From positions 1,642,501 to 1,706,500 of the forward strand of contig UGTZ01000001.1 in assembly GCA_900455085.1 (NCBI GenBank): a stretch of 64,000 bases of DNA, given 5' to 3'. The notes under the pieces are model-generated. The model made no database searches. It was not told the origin of the DNA and worked only from the letters and a program-made list of their open reading frames with translations. Positions 7,861-16,941 of the stretch are shown here, one piece after another (position 1 is the stretch's first letter; each line of letters starts with the position of its first letter). Both the position numbers and the translations under genes were made by a program. Origin of the DNA: Providencia rettgeri (GTDB lineage: Bacteria; Pseudomonadota; Gammaproteobacteria; Enterobacterales; Enterobacteriaceae).

Positions 7861-8147
7861 AGCTGAGTGTTTTATTTTTAAAGCAAAAACTAAAGAAAAG
7901 ACGAAAGAATTCATTTAATAAGATCTATCGATTCTTTTATGCTTTCGTTTATGCGAAAAAGGAACATCCGGAGCGATGAACATACCTATCTGAAAATTAT
8001 CATTTTTTACCAATTAAATTGGCACGTTCATTGCTTTTAGTTGTTACACTTAGTCTGATTTTAACGCTATGGGACACATAATTTGGATTGTGCTTTTCGC
8101 ATGACAAAGAGTTCTGCTACCATTGCAATACGTTGAATGGGTATGAG
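7861..8147 (+). promoter_or_regulatory. Leader and control region of glrK
   Basis: An AT-rich 290-base stretch. It contains a long interrupted inverted repeat: ACGAAAGAAT at 7901-7910, then ATTCTT at 7931-7936 and CTTTCGT at 7942-7948. A consensus sigma-54 promoter at 8020-8035 is listed separately. No TGTC-N10-GACA site is seen here. Confidence 0.5.
8020..8035 (+). promoter_or_regulatory. Second sigma-54 promoter, upstream of glrK
   Basis: TGGCACGTTCATTGCT fits the sigma-54 consensus TGGCACG-N4-TTGCW exactly, with GG (8021-8022) and GC (8033-8034) spaced by 10 bases. The predicted start is near 8046, about 100 bases before the glrK ATG. It would place glrK-qseG-glrR under sigma-54 control, possibly by their own product GlrR. 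Confidence 0.8.
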
Positions 8148-9587
8148 ATGAATGTATTGAGTAAATGGCGTTTTTTCCCGCGCTCCTTGCGCCAACTCGT
8201 TGTGATGGCATTTTGGCTTGTACTACTTCCTTTATTAGTACTCGCTTACCAGGCATATCAAAGTCTGGAGCAACTTAGTAACCAAGCTGCCAATATCAAT
8301 AAAACCACGTTGCTTGACGCACGGCGTAGTGAAGTGATGAGTAGTCTCGCCTTAGAAATGGAACGGAGCTATCGTCAATATTGTGTGTTACAAGATCCCA
8401 CCTTGCAAACGCAATATCAGAAACAGTTTGCAGATTATCAGCAAATGTTCGAGCGTCAGAAAACAATCTTACCCACTTCGTCAGACACCTCCGCATTGAC
8501 TAACACTTTGGATGCACTTAAAACGGTCGCTTGTGAAAACAATGAGCCAACAGAAAAAATTACACGAGCTTTAGAACAGTTTTCTGCCGAAAATGCCTCA
8601 TTAGTGCAAGAAACTCGTGATGTGATTTTTAGCCGTGGAGAACAGTTACAAAAAGCAATTGCGAATAAAGGTCAATTATTTGGCTGGCAGAGCTTAATTT
8701 TATTCTTATTAAGCGCTTTACTAGTTGCATTATTCACAAGGATGATTATTGGCCCAGTTAAAGCTATCGAACGAATGATTAACCGTCTTGGAACTGGACG
8801 CACGATAGCCAATAATATTGAGCGCTTTAAAGGCCCTAGGGAATTACGGACAATTGCGCAGCGTATTATTTGGTTAAGTGAGCGATTAGCATGGCTTGAA
8901 TCACAGCGTCATGAATTTCTTCGCCATATTTCACATGAATTAAAAACACCTCTTGCAAGTATGCGTGAAGGAACGGAGTTACTTGCTGATGAGGTAGCTG
9001 GACCATTAACGGTGTCTCAAAAAGAAGTTGTAGAAATTTTGGATCACAGTAGTAAGCATCTTCAGCAACTTATTGAGCAATTACTTGACTATAATCGTAA
9101 GCTTGTAGATGACCCACCAGAAGCACAGATTGTTGATTTACAAAAGCTCATTGAAGATATCGTCAAAGCACATAACTTACCCGCACGGGCTAAAAACATC
9201 AAAACAGAAGTGCGTTTAAAAGTGGATAGCTGTTTAGCTGAACCCTCACTTCTTGGGCGAGTTATTGATAATATCTATTCCAATGCGGTGCACTATGGTG
9301 GCGAATCAGGTAATATTTGGATCTCTAGTCGCCAAACAGGCAATAAATTGCTAATTGAAGTTGCGAATACGGGTACGCCAATTCCTGAATCTGAGCAAAG
9401 CATGATTTTTGAACCTTTTTATCAAGGCTCATTACAAAGAAAAGGTGCTGTTAAAGGAAGTGGGCTAGGGCTAAGTATTGCGCAAGATTGTATTAAACAA
9501 ATGGGGGGCGAGCTTTCTCTTGTTCCCACTAAATCAGCAGATGTCTGTTTTAGAATTGAACTGCCTCTAACCGCAGAGAATGAATAA
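8148..9587 (+). CDS. glrK: Sensor histidine kinase GlrK (QseE)
   Basis: A 479-residue kinase closely matching E. coli GlrK: the N-terminus FFPRSLRQLVVMAFWLVLLPLL forms the first membrane segment, a periplasmic domain follows, then a second segment (LILFLLSALLVALF), a HAMP region, the HisKA domain with phospho-acceptor His263 in HISHELKTPLASMREG, and the HATPase with GSGLGLSIAQDC. The ATG at 8148 gives the family's usual start; longer starts from 8088 would cover the leader. With GlrR it controls glmY and cell-envelope stress functions. The next gene begins inside its stop codon. Confidence 0.95.
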   Translation: MNVLSKWRFFPRSLRQLVVMAFWLVLLPLLVLAYQAYQSLEQLSNQAANINKTTLLDARRSEVMSSLALEMERSYRQYCVLQDPTLQTQYQKQFADYQQMFERQKTILPTSSDTSALTNTLDALKTVACENNEPTEKITRALEQFSAENASLVQETRDVIFSRGEQLQKAIANKGQLFGWQSLILFLLSALLVALFTRMIIGPVKAIERMINRLGTGRTIANNIERFKGPRELRTIAQRIIWLSERLAWLESQRHEFLRHISHELKTPLASMREGTELLADEVAGPLTVSQKEVVEILDHSSKHLQQLIEQLLDYNRKLVDDPPEAQIVDLQKLIEDIVKAHNLPARAKNIKTEVRLKVDSCLAEPSLLGRVIDNIYSNAVHYGGESGNIWISSRQTGNKLLIEVANTGTPIPESEQSMIFEPFYQGSLQRKGAVKGSGLGLSIAQDCIKQMGGELSLVPTKSADVCFRIELPLTAENE

Positions 9588-9670
9588 TGGTAAATCGGTC
9601 TACAGGTGTTTGGGCGGTACTTTACCGTAACGCATCGTTAAGTAAAAATAATCGAAGAGTACCTTATGTG

Positions 9671-10417
9671 ATGAGACGTACAGGGCTCAATTTAGGGGCG
9701 GTCTTATTTTCCCTAATCTTAAGTGGATGTGTCGCTAAAAATGGCCAGTCACCGCTCGAAACTCTAGCGCAAGTCGTTGTGCCTGAGGTAAAAGTTACGG
9801 ACTATCGGTATACATCATGTGAAACGATCTGGAACAATGACCAACCTACTGCACGGGAAAACGCGCTATTTTGGTTGCGAATGATGGATTGTGCCGATCG
9901 CACTGAAACCAGTCAAGCACGTGAGGAAGCAGGTAAAATCGAGGTAACAAACTGGTCGAGTGCATTTCAACAGAACATTTTGTTGAATTCTGCAGATCCG
10001 TCTATTGCTGAACGTCGCAAAATGCTGGATAGCATTAATACGTATAGTTTGAATTTTCCAACAGCAGTACGGCCATTATTGCAATTATGGCGTGAGCAAC
10101 AGGTGCAAATTATCAACTTGTCAGATGCGGGGGCTCGTTATAAGCGCCTACAACAAGAAATGGATACAAAGCTCGACCGCTTGAAAGAAGATAATGCTAA
10201 ATTGGCTTTCGAACTGAATACGACCTCCCGTAAGCTTGAAAACTTAACGGATATTGAACGTCAGCTTTCTTCTCGTAAGAAAAGCACGAACGAAACCGAA
10301 AAAGAGGTAGAAAATGGGGTTGAAGGAGATAAACCTATTTCCTCTGAAGAGCCAAAGCCTGATAGCAGCGCATCTTCTCCAGTAGAGCAAAATTCATCGG
10401 AGAATGAACAAAAATGA
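9671..10417 (+). CDS. qseG: QseG outer-membrane lipoprotein, partner of GlrK
   Basis: A 248-residue lipoprotein with signal MRRTGLNLGAVLFSLILSGC and lipobox Cys20. The middle shows QseG blocks (ALFWLRMMDCADR, AVRPLLQLWREQQ) and a C-terminal coiled coil, SRKLENLTDIERQLSSRK. The last 50 residues are acidic and low-complexity. QseG interacts with GlrK at the envelope. The start at 9671 gives a normal-length signal peptide. The in-frame ATG at 9587 overlaps the glrK stop (TAATG) and would add 28 residues; translation may be coupled there, so the start is uncertain. Confidence 0.88.
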   Translation: MRRTGLNLGAVLFSLILSGCVAKNGQSPLETLAQVVVPEVKVTDYRYTSCETIWNNDQPTARENALFWLRMMDCADRTETSQAREEAGKIEVTNWSSAFQQNILLNSADPSIAERRKMLDSINTYSLNFPTAVRPLLQLWREQQVQIINLSDAGARYKRLQQEMDTKLDRLKEDNAKLAFELNTTSRKLENLTDIERQLSSRKKSTNETEKEVENGVEGDKPISSEEPKPDSSASSPVEQNSSENEQK

Positions 10418-11754
10418 CGAATCGTAAGTCAGCAAATTTGTTACTAGTTGACGATGACCCAAGTCTTCTGAAACTGTTAGGTATGCGTTTGAGTAGTGAA
10501 GGCTTTAAAGTCACTACCGCAGAGAGCGGCCCTGAAGCGCTAAAAATCTTACAAAAAGAAAAATTAGATTTAGTGATCAGTGACTTACGTATGGATGAAA
10601 TGGATGGCATGGCGCTTTTCGATGAGATACAAAAAGCCCATCCAAACATGCCTGTCATTATATTAACAGCTCATGGCTCGATTCCTGATGCCGTCGCGGC
10701 AACACAACGAGGTGTATTTAGTTTTTTAACTAAGCCAGTCGACAAAGACGCATTATATAAAGCGATTGATGAAGCACTCGCGCTCTCTTCAACACCCATA
10801 AGTGATGAAGAGTGGAGCTCTGGTATTGTCACACGTAGCCCCTTAATGATACGCCTGTTAGAACAAGCGCATATGGTGGCACAATCTGATGTTAGCGTAT
10901 TGATTAACGGGCAAAGTGGTACAGGTAAAGAGGTTTTAGCGCAGGCGATTCATAAAGCTAGCCCTAGGGCGCGTAAGCCGTTTATTGCCATTAACTGTGG
11001 TGCACTACCTGAACAATTATTAGAGTCTGAACTATTTGGGCATGCAAAAGGTGCCTTTACTGGCGCAGTTAGTAATCGCGAAGGGTTATTCTTTGCAGCC
11101 AGTGGTGGGACGTTATTTTTAGATGAAATTGGTGATATGCCAATGCCATTGCAGGTTAAATTACTGCGGGTATTGCAAGAGCGCAAAGTTCGTCCTTTAG
11201 GTAGCAACCGTGATTTAGATATTGATGTACGTATTCTGTCTGCAACTCACCGTAACCTACCAAAAGCAATGGAAAAAAATGAGTTTCGTGAGGATCTTTA
11301 CTATCGTTTAAATGTGGTCAACTTACGTATTCCTGCGTTAAATGAACGTTCAGAAGATATTCCATTATTAGCTAATCATCTATTGCGTGAAGCTGCATCA
11401 CGTCATAAACCTTTCGTACGAAGTTTTTCCAGTGATGCAATGAAATGCTTAATAACAGCGAGCTGGCCGGGCAATGTCCGTCAATTAGTGAATGTGATTG
11501 AACAATGTGTTGCATTAACGACGTCTCCTGTTATAAGCGAAGCACTGGTTAGCCAAGCACTTCAAGGTGAAAATACGGCGCTACCAACATTTGTTGAAGC
11601 TCGCAATCAGTTCGAATTGAATTATTTACGTAAGTTATTACAAATGACGAAAGGAAATGTTACTCAAGCTGCCCGAATGGCAGGACGAAACCGTACAGAA
11701 TTTTATAAATTACTTGGCCGTCATGATTTAGAAGCTAATGATTTTAAAGAATAA
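10414..11754 (+). CDS. glrR: Sigma-54-dependent response regulator GlrR (QseF)
   Basis: A 446-residue NtrC-family activator: receiver domain with phospho-acceptor Asp57 (LVISDLRMDE), AAA+ domain with Walker A GQSGTGK (166-172) and the sigma-54 contact loop GAFTGA (213-218), and a C-terminal Fis-type helix-turn-helix (GNVTQAARMAGRNRTEFYKLL). It overlaps the qseG stop by ATGA. It should bind the two TGTC-N10-GACA sites upstream of glmY and activate the sigma-54 promoter there. Confidence 0.96.
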   Translation: MTNRKSANLLLVDDDPSLLKLLGMRLSSEGFKVTTAESGPEALKILQKEKLDLVISDLRMDEMDGMALFDEIQKAHPNMPVIILTAHGSIPDAVAATQRGVFSFLTKPVDKDALYKAIDEALALSSTPISDEEWSSGIVTRSPLMIRLLEQAHMVAQSDVSVLINGQSGTGKEVLAQAIHKASPRARKPFIAINCGALPEQLLESELFGHAKGAFTGAVSNREGLFFAASGGTLFLDEIGDMPMPLQVKLLRVLQERKVRPLGSNRDLDIDVRILSATHRNLPKAMEKNEFREDLYYRLNVVNLRIPALNERSEDIPLLANHLLREAASRHKPFVRSFSSDAMKCLITASWPGNVRQLVNVIEQCVALTTSPVISEALVSQALQGENTALPTFVEARNQFELNYLRKLLQMTKGNVTQAARMAGRNRTEFYKLLGRHDLEANDFKE

Positions 11755-11842
11755 ATAAGTATTATTTACCACATGGTTGTTATCGATTACATTATGTGGA
11801 ATAAGGCAATTCATATTCACGCTCCGGGAGAAAAAGTACCTT

Positions 11843-13465
11843 ATGAGCCGTAAGCTTAATATTTCACTAGCACAACTTAATTGGTTAGTCGGTGATATCG
11901 AAGGCAACTGCGATCGCATGCTGCAAGTTGTGAGTGAACAAGCACCAAACACAGATATTGTCATGTTTTCAGAGTTGTCTTTGACAGGGTATCCACCAGA
12001 AGATTTAATTTTCCGAGCTGATTTCGAGGACCGTTGTTTAGTACAACTCGACCGTTTGCAAAAAGCCAGCCAAGAAACGGCGATTATTGTTGGTCACCCA
12101 TGGTATGAAGGGGATGATATCTATAATGCGCTGTCCTTTTTCTATCAAGGCAAATTGCACGCTCGCTATTTTAAACAAGAGTTGCCAAATTATGGTGTGT
12201 TTGATGAACCTCGTTATTTCACTGCAGATGAAAAATCCTGTGTTGTTGAATTTAAAGGTTATCAGCTCGGTTTATTAATTTGTGAAGATATTTGGTATGA
12301 CGAGCCAGTAGATGCAGTCAAAGGGGCGGGTGCTGAAATATTATTAACCATCAATGCATCTCCTTATGATATTCATAAAGAACATATTCGAACCGACTTA
12401 TTAGTCGAACATTGCAAACGCACTCATATGCCAATTGTGTATCTCAACCAAGTGGGTGGGCAAGATGAATTGGTGTTTGATGGTGGCTCAAAAGTCATTG
12501 CAAATAAAGGTAAACAAATCTTTAAATTGGCAGAATTTAAAGAGCAAGTTATCACAGTTCAATTTGATGAACTTGCATTGGTGAGCGAAGGTAGCGTATT
12601 TATTGAGAATGACCCAGTTGCTCAGGTATACCAAGCTTTAGTTATGTCAACTCGTGACTACATCAATAAAAATGGTTTTAATGGTGCAATTTTAGGGCTA
12701 TCAGGCGGTATTGACTCAGGGCTAACGGTGGCTATTGCGGTTGATGCTATAGGGAAAGAGCATGTGCAAGCTGTCATGATGCCATTCCGCTATACTTCTG
12801 AAATGAGTATTCACGACGCTAAAGAGCAAGCTGATTTGCTTGGGGTTGAATTCGATATCGTATCCATCGAACCGATGTTTGATGCCTTTATGGCTCAGTT
12901 AACGCCGATGTTTGAAGGAACCGCGGTTGATACCACTGAGGAAAACTTACAAGCACGTTGCCGAGCGGTTATTTTAATGGCAATGTCAAATAAACGTCGT
13001 CGCTTAGTGTTGACTACCAGTAATAAAAGTGAATCTGCTGTTGGTTATTCAACATTATATGGCGATATGGCAGGTGGTTTTGATGTGTTAAAAGATGTGC
13101 CTAAAACCCTTGTTTTTGAGTTAGCTAAATATCGTAATACATTATCTCCAGCAATTCCTCAACGTGTGATTGATAGGCCACCGTCAGCAGAACTTGCTCC
13201 AGGGCAATTAGATCAAGACAGCTTGCCGCCTTATGATGTGTTAGATGCATTATTGGAAGGCTACGTGGAAAAAGACTTGTCAGTTAATGATTTAATCAAA
13301 CTTGGTTTTGATAAAGACGTGGTACGAAAAGTTGTACGTCTTGTTGATATTAATGAATATAAACGCCGTCAGGCTCCTGTTGGGCCACGTATTACGATGC
13401 GTAATTTCGGTAAAGATCGCCGCTATCCGATCACCTCAGGTTTTGGCCGTAAAAACTGGTCATAA
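11843..13465 (+). CDS. nadE: Glutamine-dependent NAD(+) synthetase
   Basis: A 540-residue two-domain enzyme. The N-terminal nitrilase-type glutaminase has the Glu44-Lys111-Cys147 triad (FSELSLTGYPP, KQELPNYGVFDE, LLICEDIWYDEP). The C-terminal synthetase domain has the pyrophosphatase loop LSGGIDSG at 286-293. It makes NAD from nicotinate adenine dinucleotide, ATP and glutamine. The ATG at 11843 matches the family start; the 22 codons upstream are leader. E. coli has no such gene between glrR and glnB, and its own NadE is the short ammonia-dependent type. The neighbouring PII gene fits a nitrogen-linked role. Confidence 0.93.
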   Translation: MSRKLNISLAQLNWLVGDIEGNCDRMLQVVSEQAPNTDIVMFSELSLTGYPPEDLIFRADFEDRCLVQLDRLQKASQETAIIVGHPWYEGDDIYNALSFFYQGKLHARYFKQELPNYGVFDEPRYFTADEKSCVVEFKGYQLGLLICEDIWYDEPVDAVKGAGAEILLTINASPYDIHKEHIRTDLLVEHCKRTHMPIVYLNQVGGQDELVFDGGSKVIANKGKQIFKLAEFKEQVITVQFDELALVSEGSVFIENDPVAQVYQALVMSTRDYINKNGFNGAILGLSGGIDSGLTVAIAVDAIGKEHVQAVMMPFRYTSEMSIHDAKEQADLLGVEFDIVSIEPMFDAFMAQLTPMFEGTAVDTTEENLQARCRAVILMAMSNKRRRLVLTTSNKSESAVGYSTLYGDMAGGFDVLKDVPKTLVFELAKYRNTLSPAIPQRVIDRPPSAELAPGQLDQDSLPPYDVLDALLEGYVEKDLSVNDLIKLGFDKDVVRKVVRLVDINEYKRRQAPVGPRITMRNFGKDRRYPITSGFGRKNWS

Positions 13466-13477
13466 CAGGAATTATTT

Positions 13478-13816
13478 ATGAAAAAAATTGATGCAATTAT
13501 AAAGCCATTCAAACTTGATGATGTTCGTGAAGCATTGGCTGAAGTGGGTATTACCGGAATGACGGTAACTGAAGTGAAAGGCTTTGGACGTCAAAAAGGG
13601 CATACTGAGCTTTACCGTGGTGCAGAGTATATGGTTGATTTTTTACCTAAGGTTAAAATTGAAATTGTTGTCCCTGATGACATTGTTGAAAACTGTGTCG
13701 AAACCATTATGCAAACGGCCCAAACGGGCAAAATTGGCGATGGGAAGATCTTTGTTTATGATGTAGCTCGAGTGATCCGTATTCGGACCGGTGAGCAAGA
13801 TGAAGAAGCGATTTAA
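13478..13816 (+). CDS. glnB: Nitrogen regulatory protein PII
   Basis: 112 residues, the full family length. The T-loop carries the uridylylation site Tyr51 in GAEYMVDFLPK, and the C-terminal signature TGKIGDGKIFVYDV is intact. PII senses 2-oxoglutarate and ATP, is modified by GlnD, and controls NtrB and GlnE. The gene lies 12 bases after nadE, so the two are probably one transcript. Confidence 0.97.
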   Translation: MKKIDAIIKPFKLDDVREALAEVGITGMTVTEVKGFGRQKGHTELYRGAEYMVDFLPKVKIEIVVPDDIVENCVETIMQTAQTGKIGDGKIFVYDVARVIRIRTGEQDEEAI

Positions 13817-13836
13817 TAAATTACGTTATGTGAAAA

Positions 13837-13904
13837 AGCGGTAACGGAAAATACACAGGAATGGGATTAGAATTGCGTATTTATTATGCGAGTCCGTTAC
13901 CGCT
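13837..13904. repeat. 11-bp inverted repeat downstream of glnB
   Basis: AGCGGTAACGG (13837-13847) and CCGTTACCGCT (13894-13904) are perfectly complementary around a 46-base interior that itself can form a weak hairpin (GCGTA / TATGC). There is no T-tract, so a simple terminator is unlikely; RNA structure in the 3' untranslated region or a small RNA is possible. Confidence 0.5.
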
Positions 13905-13969
13905 AAATTTAGAAAAATGGCAAACACTTAACCATTTAAACCATTTTCTTCAGTTAATATGTTTCAGAG

Positions 13970-14000
13970 AATGCTCTTCTAAACAGAAGAGCATTTTTTA
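13970..14000 (+). terminator. Terminator of nadE-glnB
   Basis: AATGCTCTTCT and AGAAGAGCATT form an 11-bp stem with a 4-base loop followed by six T, on the plus strand. The stem ends 10 bases before the convergent hmp stop. Confidence 0.9.
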
Positions 14001-14004
14001 TCCA

Positions 14005-15204
14005 TTAATTGAGGGGTAATACTTTATGTGGTCCAAAACATTCATAGTGAATAGCATCGGCATCGACACCCATTGCAATTAGCTGTTTGCCTACGTGCTG
14101 CATAAAACCAACAGGGCCACAGAAATAGAATTGCATGTTCGGTTGCTCAATCCATTCACGTACCAATTCTAAATTCATTAAACCTTCATATTGGTAATCA
14201 AACCCGAGACGATCTTCCTCTCTTGGTTGATTAAACCAAATCGCAGATTGGCTGGTTTGTTGTTTTGCTAATAGTTGTTGAATTTCGTGCCTAAAGGCAT
14301 GAACAGCACCATTTTCAGCGGCATGGAACCAATTAACTTGAGCATTGTGACCTTGTTCTGTTAGATGATTTAACATACTCAGCATTGGGGTTAAACCAAC
14401 GCCTGCAGAGATCAAGGTAACAGGTGTCTGGCCATCAACATCAATGAAGAAATCACCACAGGGTGGGGCGAGTAGTACATGGTCACCTTCATTTAATTGT
14501 TGATGTAAGAAATTAGAAACTGAGCCTTGTTCTTCACGTTTTACTGCAATACGGTAGCTACGGCCATTAGGCGCAGTCGTCAGTGAGTATTGGCGGATTT
14601 CTTGGTTTTCAAATCCCTGGTTGTTGACATAAATAGTGATATATTGGCCTGGGCGGTAATCCGCGACAGGTTTCCCATCGACAGGTACGAATTCAAAACT
14701 GGTGATCACATCACTTTGGGGCTGTTTTTGTTTCAATTTAAATTCACGTAAACCTTCCCAGCCCCCAATTTTATCTGCATTCTCTTGGTAAATTACTGCT
14801 TCACGGCCAATAAAGATATCAGCTAAGACCCCGTAAGCTCTTCCCCAAGCATCAAGTACTTCTTGGCCTGGGCTAAGTAGTTCATCGATAGCCGCCAGTA
14901 AATTTTCCCCAACAATAGGGTAATGCTCAGGTTTGATATTTAAACTAACGTGTTTTTGGGCAATTTTTTCAACCGCTGAAATCAGTGCTTCAGGGGTTTC
15001 AATATTTACCGCATAAGCACAAATAGCGTTGAATAGAGCTTCACGTTGGTCGCCATTCATTTGGTGAGTCATGTTAAAAATATCTTTTAGTTCAGGGTGT
15101 TGTTTAAACATCCGATCATAAAAATGTGCGGTTAGTTTTGGCCCTGTTTCAGCAATGGCAGGAATGGTGGATTTAACAATGGCGATGGTTTGGCTATCTA
15201 GCAT
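14005..15204 (-). CDS. hmp: Flavohaemoprotein, nitric oxide dioxygenase
   Basis: 399 residues. The N-terminal globin domain has proximal His85, Tyr29 and Gln53. The FAD domain shows RQYSLT, and the NAD-binding domain shows GVGLTPMLSMLNHL and FYFCGPVGFMQHV. The enzyme oxidises nitric oxide to nitrate using NAD(P)H and oxygen. Ribosome site AGGAG lies about 9 bases before the ATG. It is divergent from glyA, as in E. coli, and an NsrR-type box lies in the shared control region. Confidence 0.96.
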   Translation of the reverse strand: MLDSQTIAIVKSTIPAIAETGPKLTAHFYDRMFKQHPELKDIFNMTHQMNGDQREALFNAICAYAVNIETPEALISAVEKIAQKHVSLNIKPEHYPIVGENLLAAIDELLSPGQEVLDAWGRAYGVLADIFIGREAVIYQENADKIGGWEGLREFKLKQKQPQSDVITSFEFVPVDGKPVADYRPGQYITIYVNNQGFENQEIRQYSLTTAPNGRSYRIAVKREEQGSVSNFLHQQLNEGDHVLLAPPCGDFFIDVDGQTPVTLISAGVGLTPMLSMLNHLTEQGHNAQVNWFHAAENGAVHAFRHEIQQLLAKQQTSQSAIWFNQPREEDRLGFDYQYEGLMNLELVREWIEQPNMQFYFCGPVGFMQHVGKQLIAMGVDADAIHYECFGPHKVLPLN

Positions 15205-15293
15205 ACAGGTGCTCCTGAATTATTTTCATGTTCTCATCGTAGTGATCGTAAGGCGTCAGTTTTTAGTTTTGTACAAACATATCCTTTTACATC

Positions 15294-15320
15294 ATTGGGA
15301 TAAGTATATTTCATCCCAAT
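15294..15320. other. Hairpin in the hmp leader region
   Basis: ATTGGGAT (15294-15301) and ATCCCAAT (15313-15320) pair perfectly with an 11-base loop. On the plus strand the stem is followed by a T-rich stretch, so it could also act as a weak terminator. Confidence 0.45.
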
Positions 15321-15358
15321 AAATCACTCTTTTTTGCGAGACATAAAGTTTATTTATA

Positions 15359-15381
15359 AACATGTATTTTAAATACAACTT
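15359..15381 (-). promoter_or_regulatory. NsrR operator for hmp
   Basis: Read on the minus strand the 23 bases have the NsrR form AAG-N2-GTATTT-A-AAATAC-N4-TT, matching the consensus of two inverted AAGATGYATTT arms at most positions. NsrR is the nitric oxide-sensing repressor of hmp. The site is about 155 bases upstream of the hmp start codon and overlaps plausible -35 and -10 elements. Confidence 0.7.
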
Positions 15382-15544
15382 ATAATATTTAAGGTTTTAT
15401 GTAAAGACTCAAACTGGGAAAATATGTCGGAATTAAGCACACAATGAGAAGGGGCTAGCAAATCTGGATGTTTCTACGTTAAAAATTAAAATTTAAGCTA
15501 TTTTATAGTGGAGCCTTCAGAAGCAAATGAAGTGAAAAAAATTA

Positions 15545-15560
15545 ATGCAATCGTTTGCGT
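15545..15560. promoter_or_regulatory. PurR operator of glyA
   Basis: ATGCAATCGTTTGCGT fits the PurR consensus ANGCAANCGNTTNCNT at all fixed positions. It lies 107 bases upstream of the glyA start. PurR represses glyA in E. coli because serine hydroxymethyltransferase supplies one-carbon units for purine synthesis. Confidence 0.85.
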
Positions 15561-15666
15561 ATATTTTTTCTTTAGGGCTATCTCAAGAGAGAAAAAGAGT
15601 TTACACTGTGTGTCATTGCGATGAATCGATTTTCAACCTATTGAATTGCTGAGGCAGGAGAAGCGA

Positions 15667-16920
15667 ATGTTAAAGCGTGAAATGAATATTGCTGACTACG
15701 ATCCAAAATTATGGGAAGCAATGGAGCAAGAAGTACAACGTCAAGAAGAACACATTGAATTAATTGCTTCTGAAAACTATACCAGTCCACGAGTCATGCA
15801 GGCTCAAGGTTCTCAGCTAACCAATAAATATGCAGAAGGCTACCCAGGCAAACGCTACTATGGCGGTTGTGAGTATGTTGATGTGGTAGAACAATTAGCG
15901 ATTGACCGTGCGAAAGAACTATTTGGTGCTGACTATGCGAATGTGCAACCACACTCAGGTTCACAAGCTAACGCTGCTGTTTACATGGCGTTATTACAGC
16001 CAGGTGATACTGTTCTGGGGATGAATCTGGCACATGGTGGTCACTTAACTCACGGTTCACCAGTTAACTTCTCAGGTAAACTGTACAACATCGTGCCTTA
16101 TGGCATCGATGAAAGCGGTAAAATTGACTACGATGATATCAAAGCGCAAGCTGAAAAACATAAACCAAAAATGATTATCGGTGGTTTTTCTGCGTATTCA
16201 GGTGTGGTTGATTGGGCAAAAATGCGTGAAATCGCAGATGGCATTGGTGCTTATTTGTTCGTGGATATGGCTCACGTAGCAGGTTTGATTGCTGCTGGTG
16301 TTTATCCAAACCCAGTGCCTCATGCACATGTTGTGACGACAACAACACATAAAACTTTAGCAGGTCCACGTGGTGGATTAATTTTAGCTAAAGGTGGTGA
16401 CGAAGAGTTATACAAAAAAATCAACTCAGCTGTATTCCCAGGTTCTCAAGGTGGCCCTTTAATGCATGTGATTGCAGGTAAAGCGGTTGCTCTGAAAGAA
16501 GCGATGGAACCAGAATTCAAAGTTTACCAACAACAAGTGGCTAAAAATGCCAAAGCAATGGTCGACGTTTTCCAAAAACGTGGCTATAAAGTCGTATCTG
16601 GTGGAACGGAAAACCATTTGTTCTTAGTGGATTTAGTAGACAAAGACATCACAGGTAAAGATGCAGATGCTGCACTAGGCCGTGCAAATATCACGGTTAA
16701 CAAAAACAGTGTACCTAACGACCCTAAGAGCCCATTCGTAACGTCTGGTGTACGTATCGGTTCTCCTGCAATTACACGCCGCGGCTTTAAAGAAGCAGAA
16801 GCGAGTGAGCTAGCGGGCTGGATGTGTGATATCCTAGACAACCTCAATGACGAAGCGACCATTGAGAGCGTAAAACAAAAAGTATTAGCAATTTGCAAGA
16901 AATACCCAGTTTACGCATAA
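15667..16920 (+). CDS. glyA: Serine hydroxymethyltransferase
   Basis: 417 residues, same length and start (MLKREMNIADYDPKLW) as the E. coli enzyme. The pyridoxal phosphate lysine is Lys229 in TTTTHKTLAGPRGG. It interconverts serine plus tetrahydrofolate with glycine plus methylene-tetrahydrofolate. A good ribosome site (GGCAGGAG) precedes the ATG at 15667; a start seven codons upstream lacks one. A PurR box lies upstream and a terminator directly follows. Confidence 0.98.
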   Translation: MLKREMNIADYDPKLWEAMEQEVQRQEEHIELIASENYTSPRVMQAQGSQLTNKYAEGYPGKRYYGGCEYVDVVEQLAIDRAKELFGADYANVQPHSGSQANAAVYMALLQPGDTVLGMNLAHGGHLTHGSPVNFSGKLYNIVPYGIDESGKIDYDDIKAQAEKHKPKMIIGGFSAYSGVVDWAKMREIADGIGAYLFVDMAHVAGLIAAGVYPNPVPHAHVVTTTTHKTLAGPRGGLILAKGGDEELYKKINSAVFPGSQGGPLMHVIAGKAVALKEAMEPEFKVYQQQVAKNAKAMVDVFQKRGYKVVSGGTENHLFLVDLVDKDITGKDADAALGRANITVNKNSVPNDPKSPFVTSGVRIGSPAITRRGFKEAEASELAGWMCDILDNLNDEATIESVKQKVLAICKKYPVYA

Positions 16921-16941
16921 TTTAAACGACAATTCGTGATT

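Noticed and set aside
7990..8010. Fur-box-like stretch AAAATTATCATTTTTT ahead of glrK
   Set aside because: Only one half of the dyad is present; AT-rich chance match.
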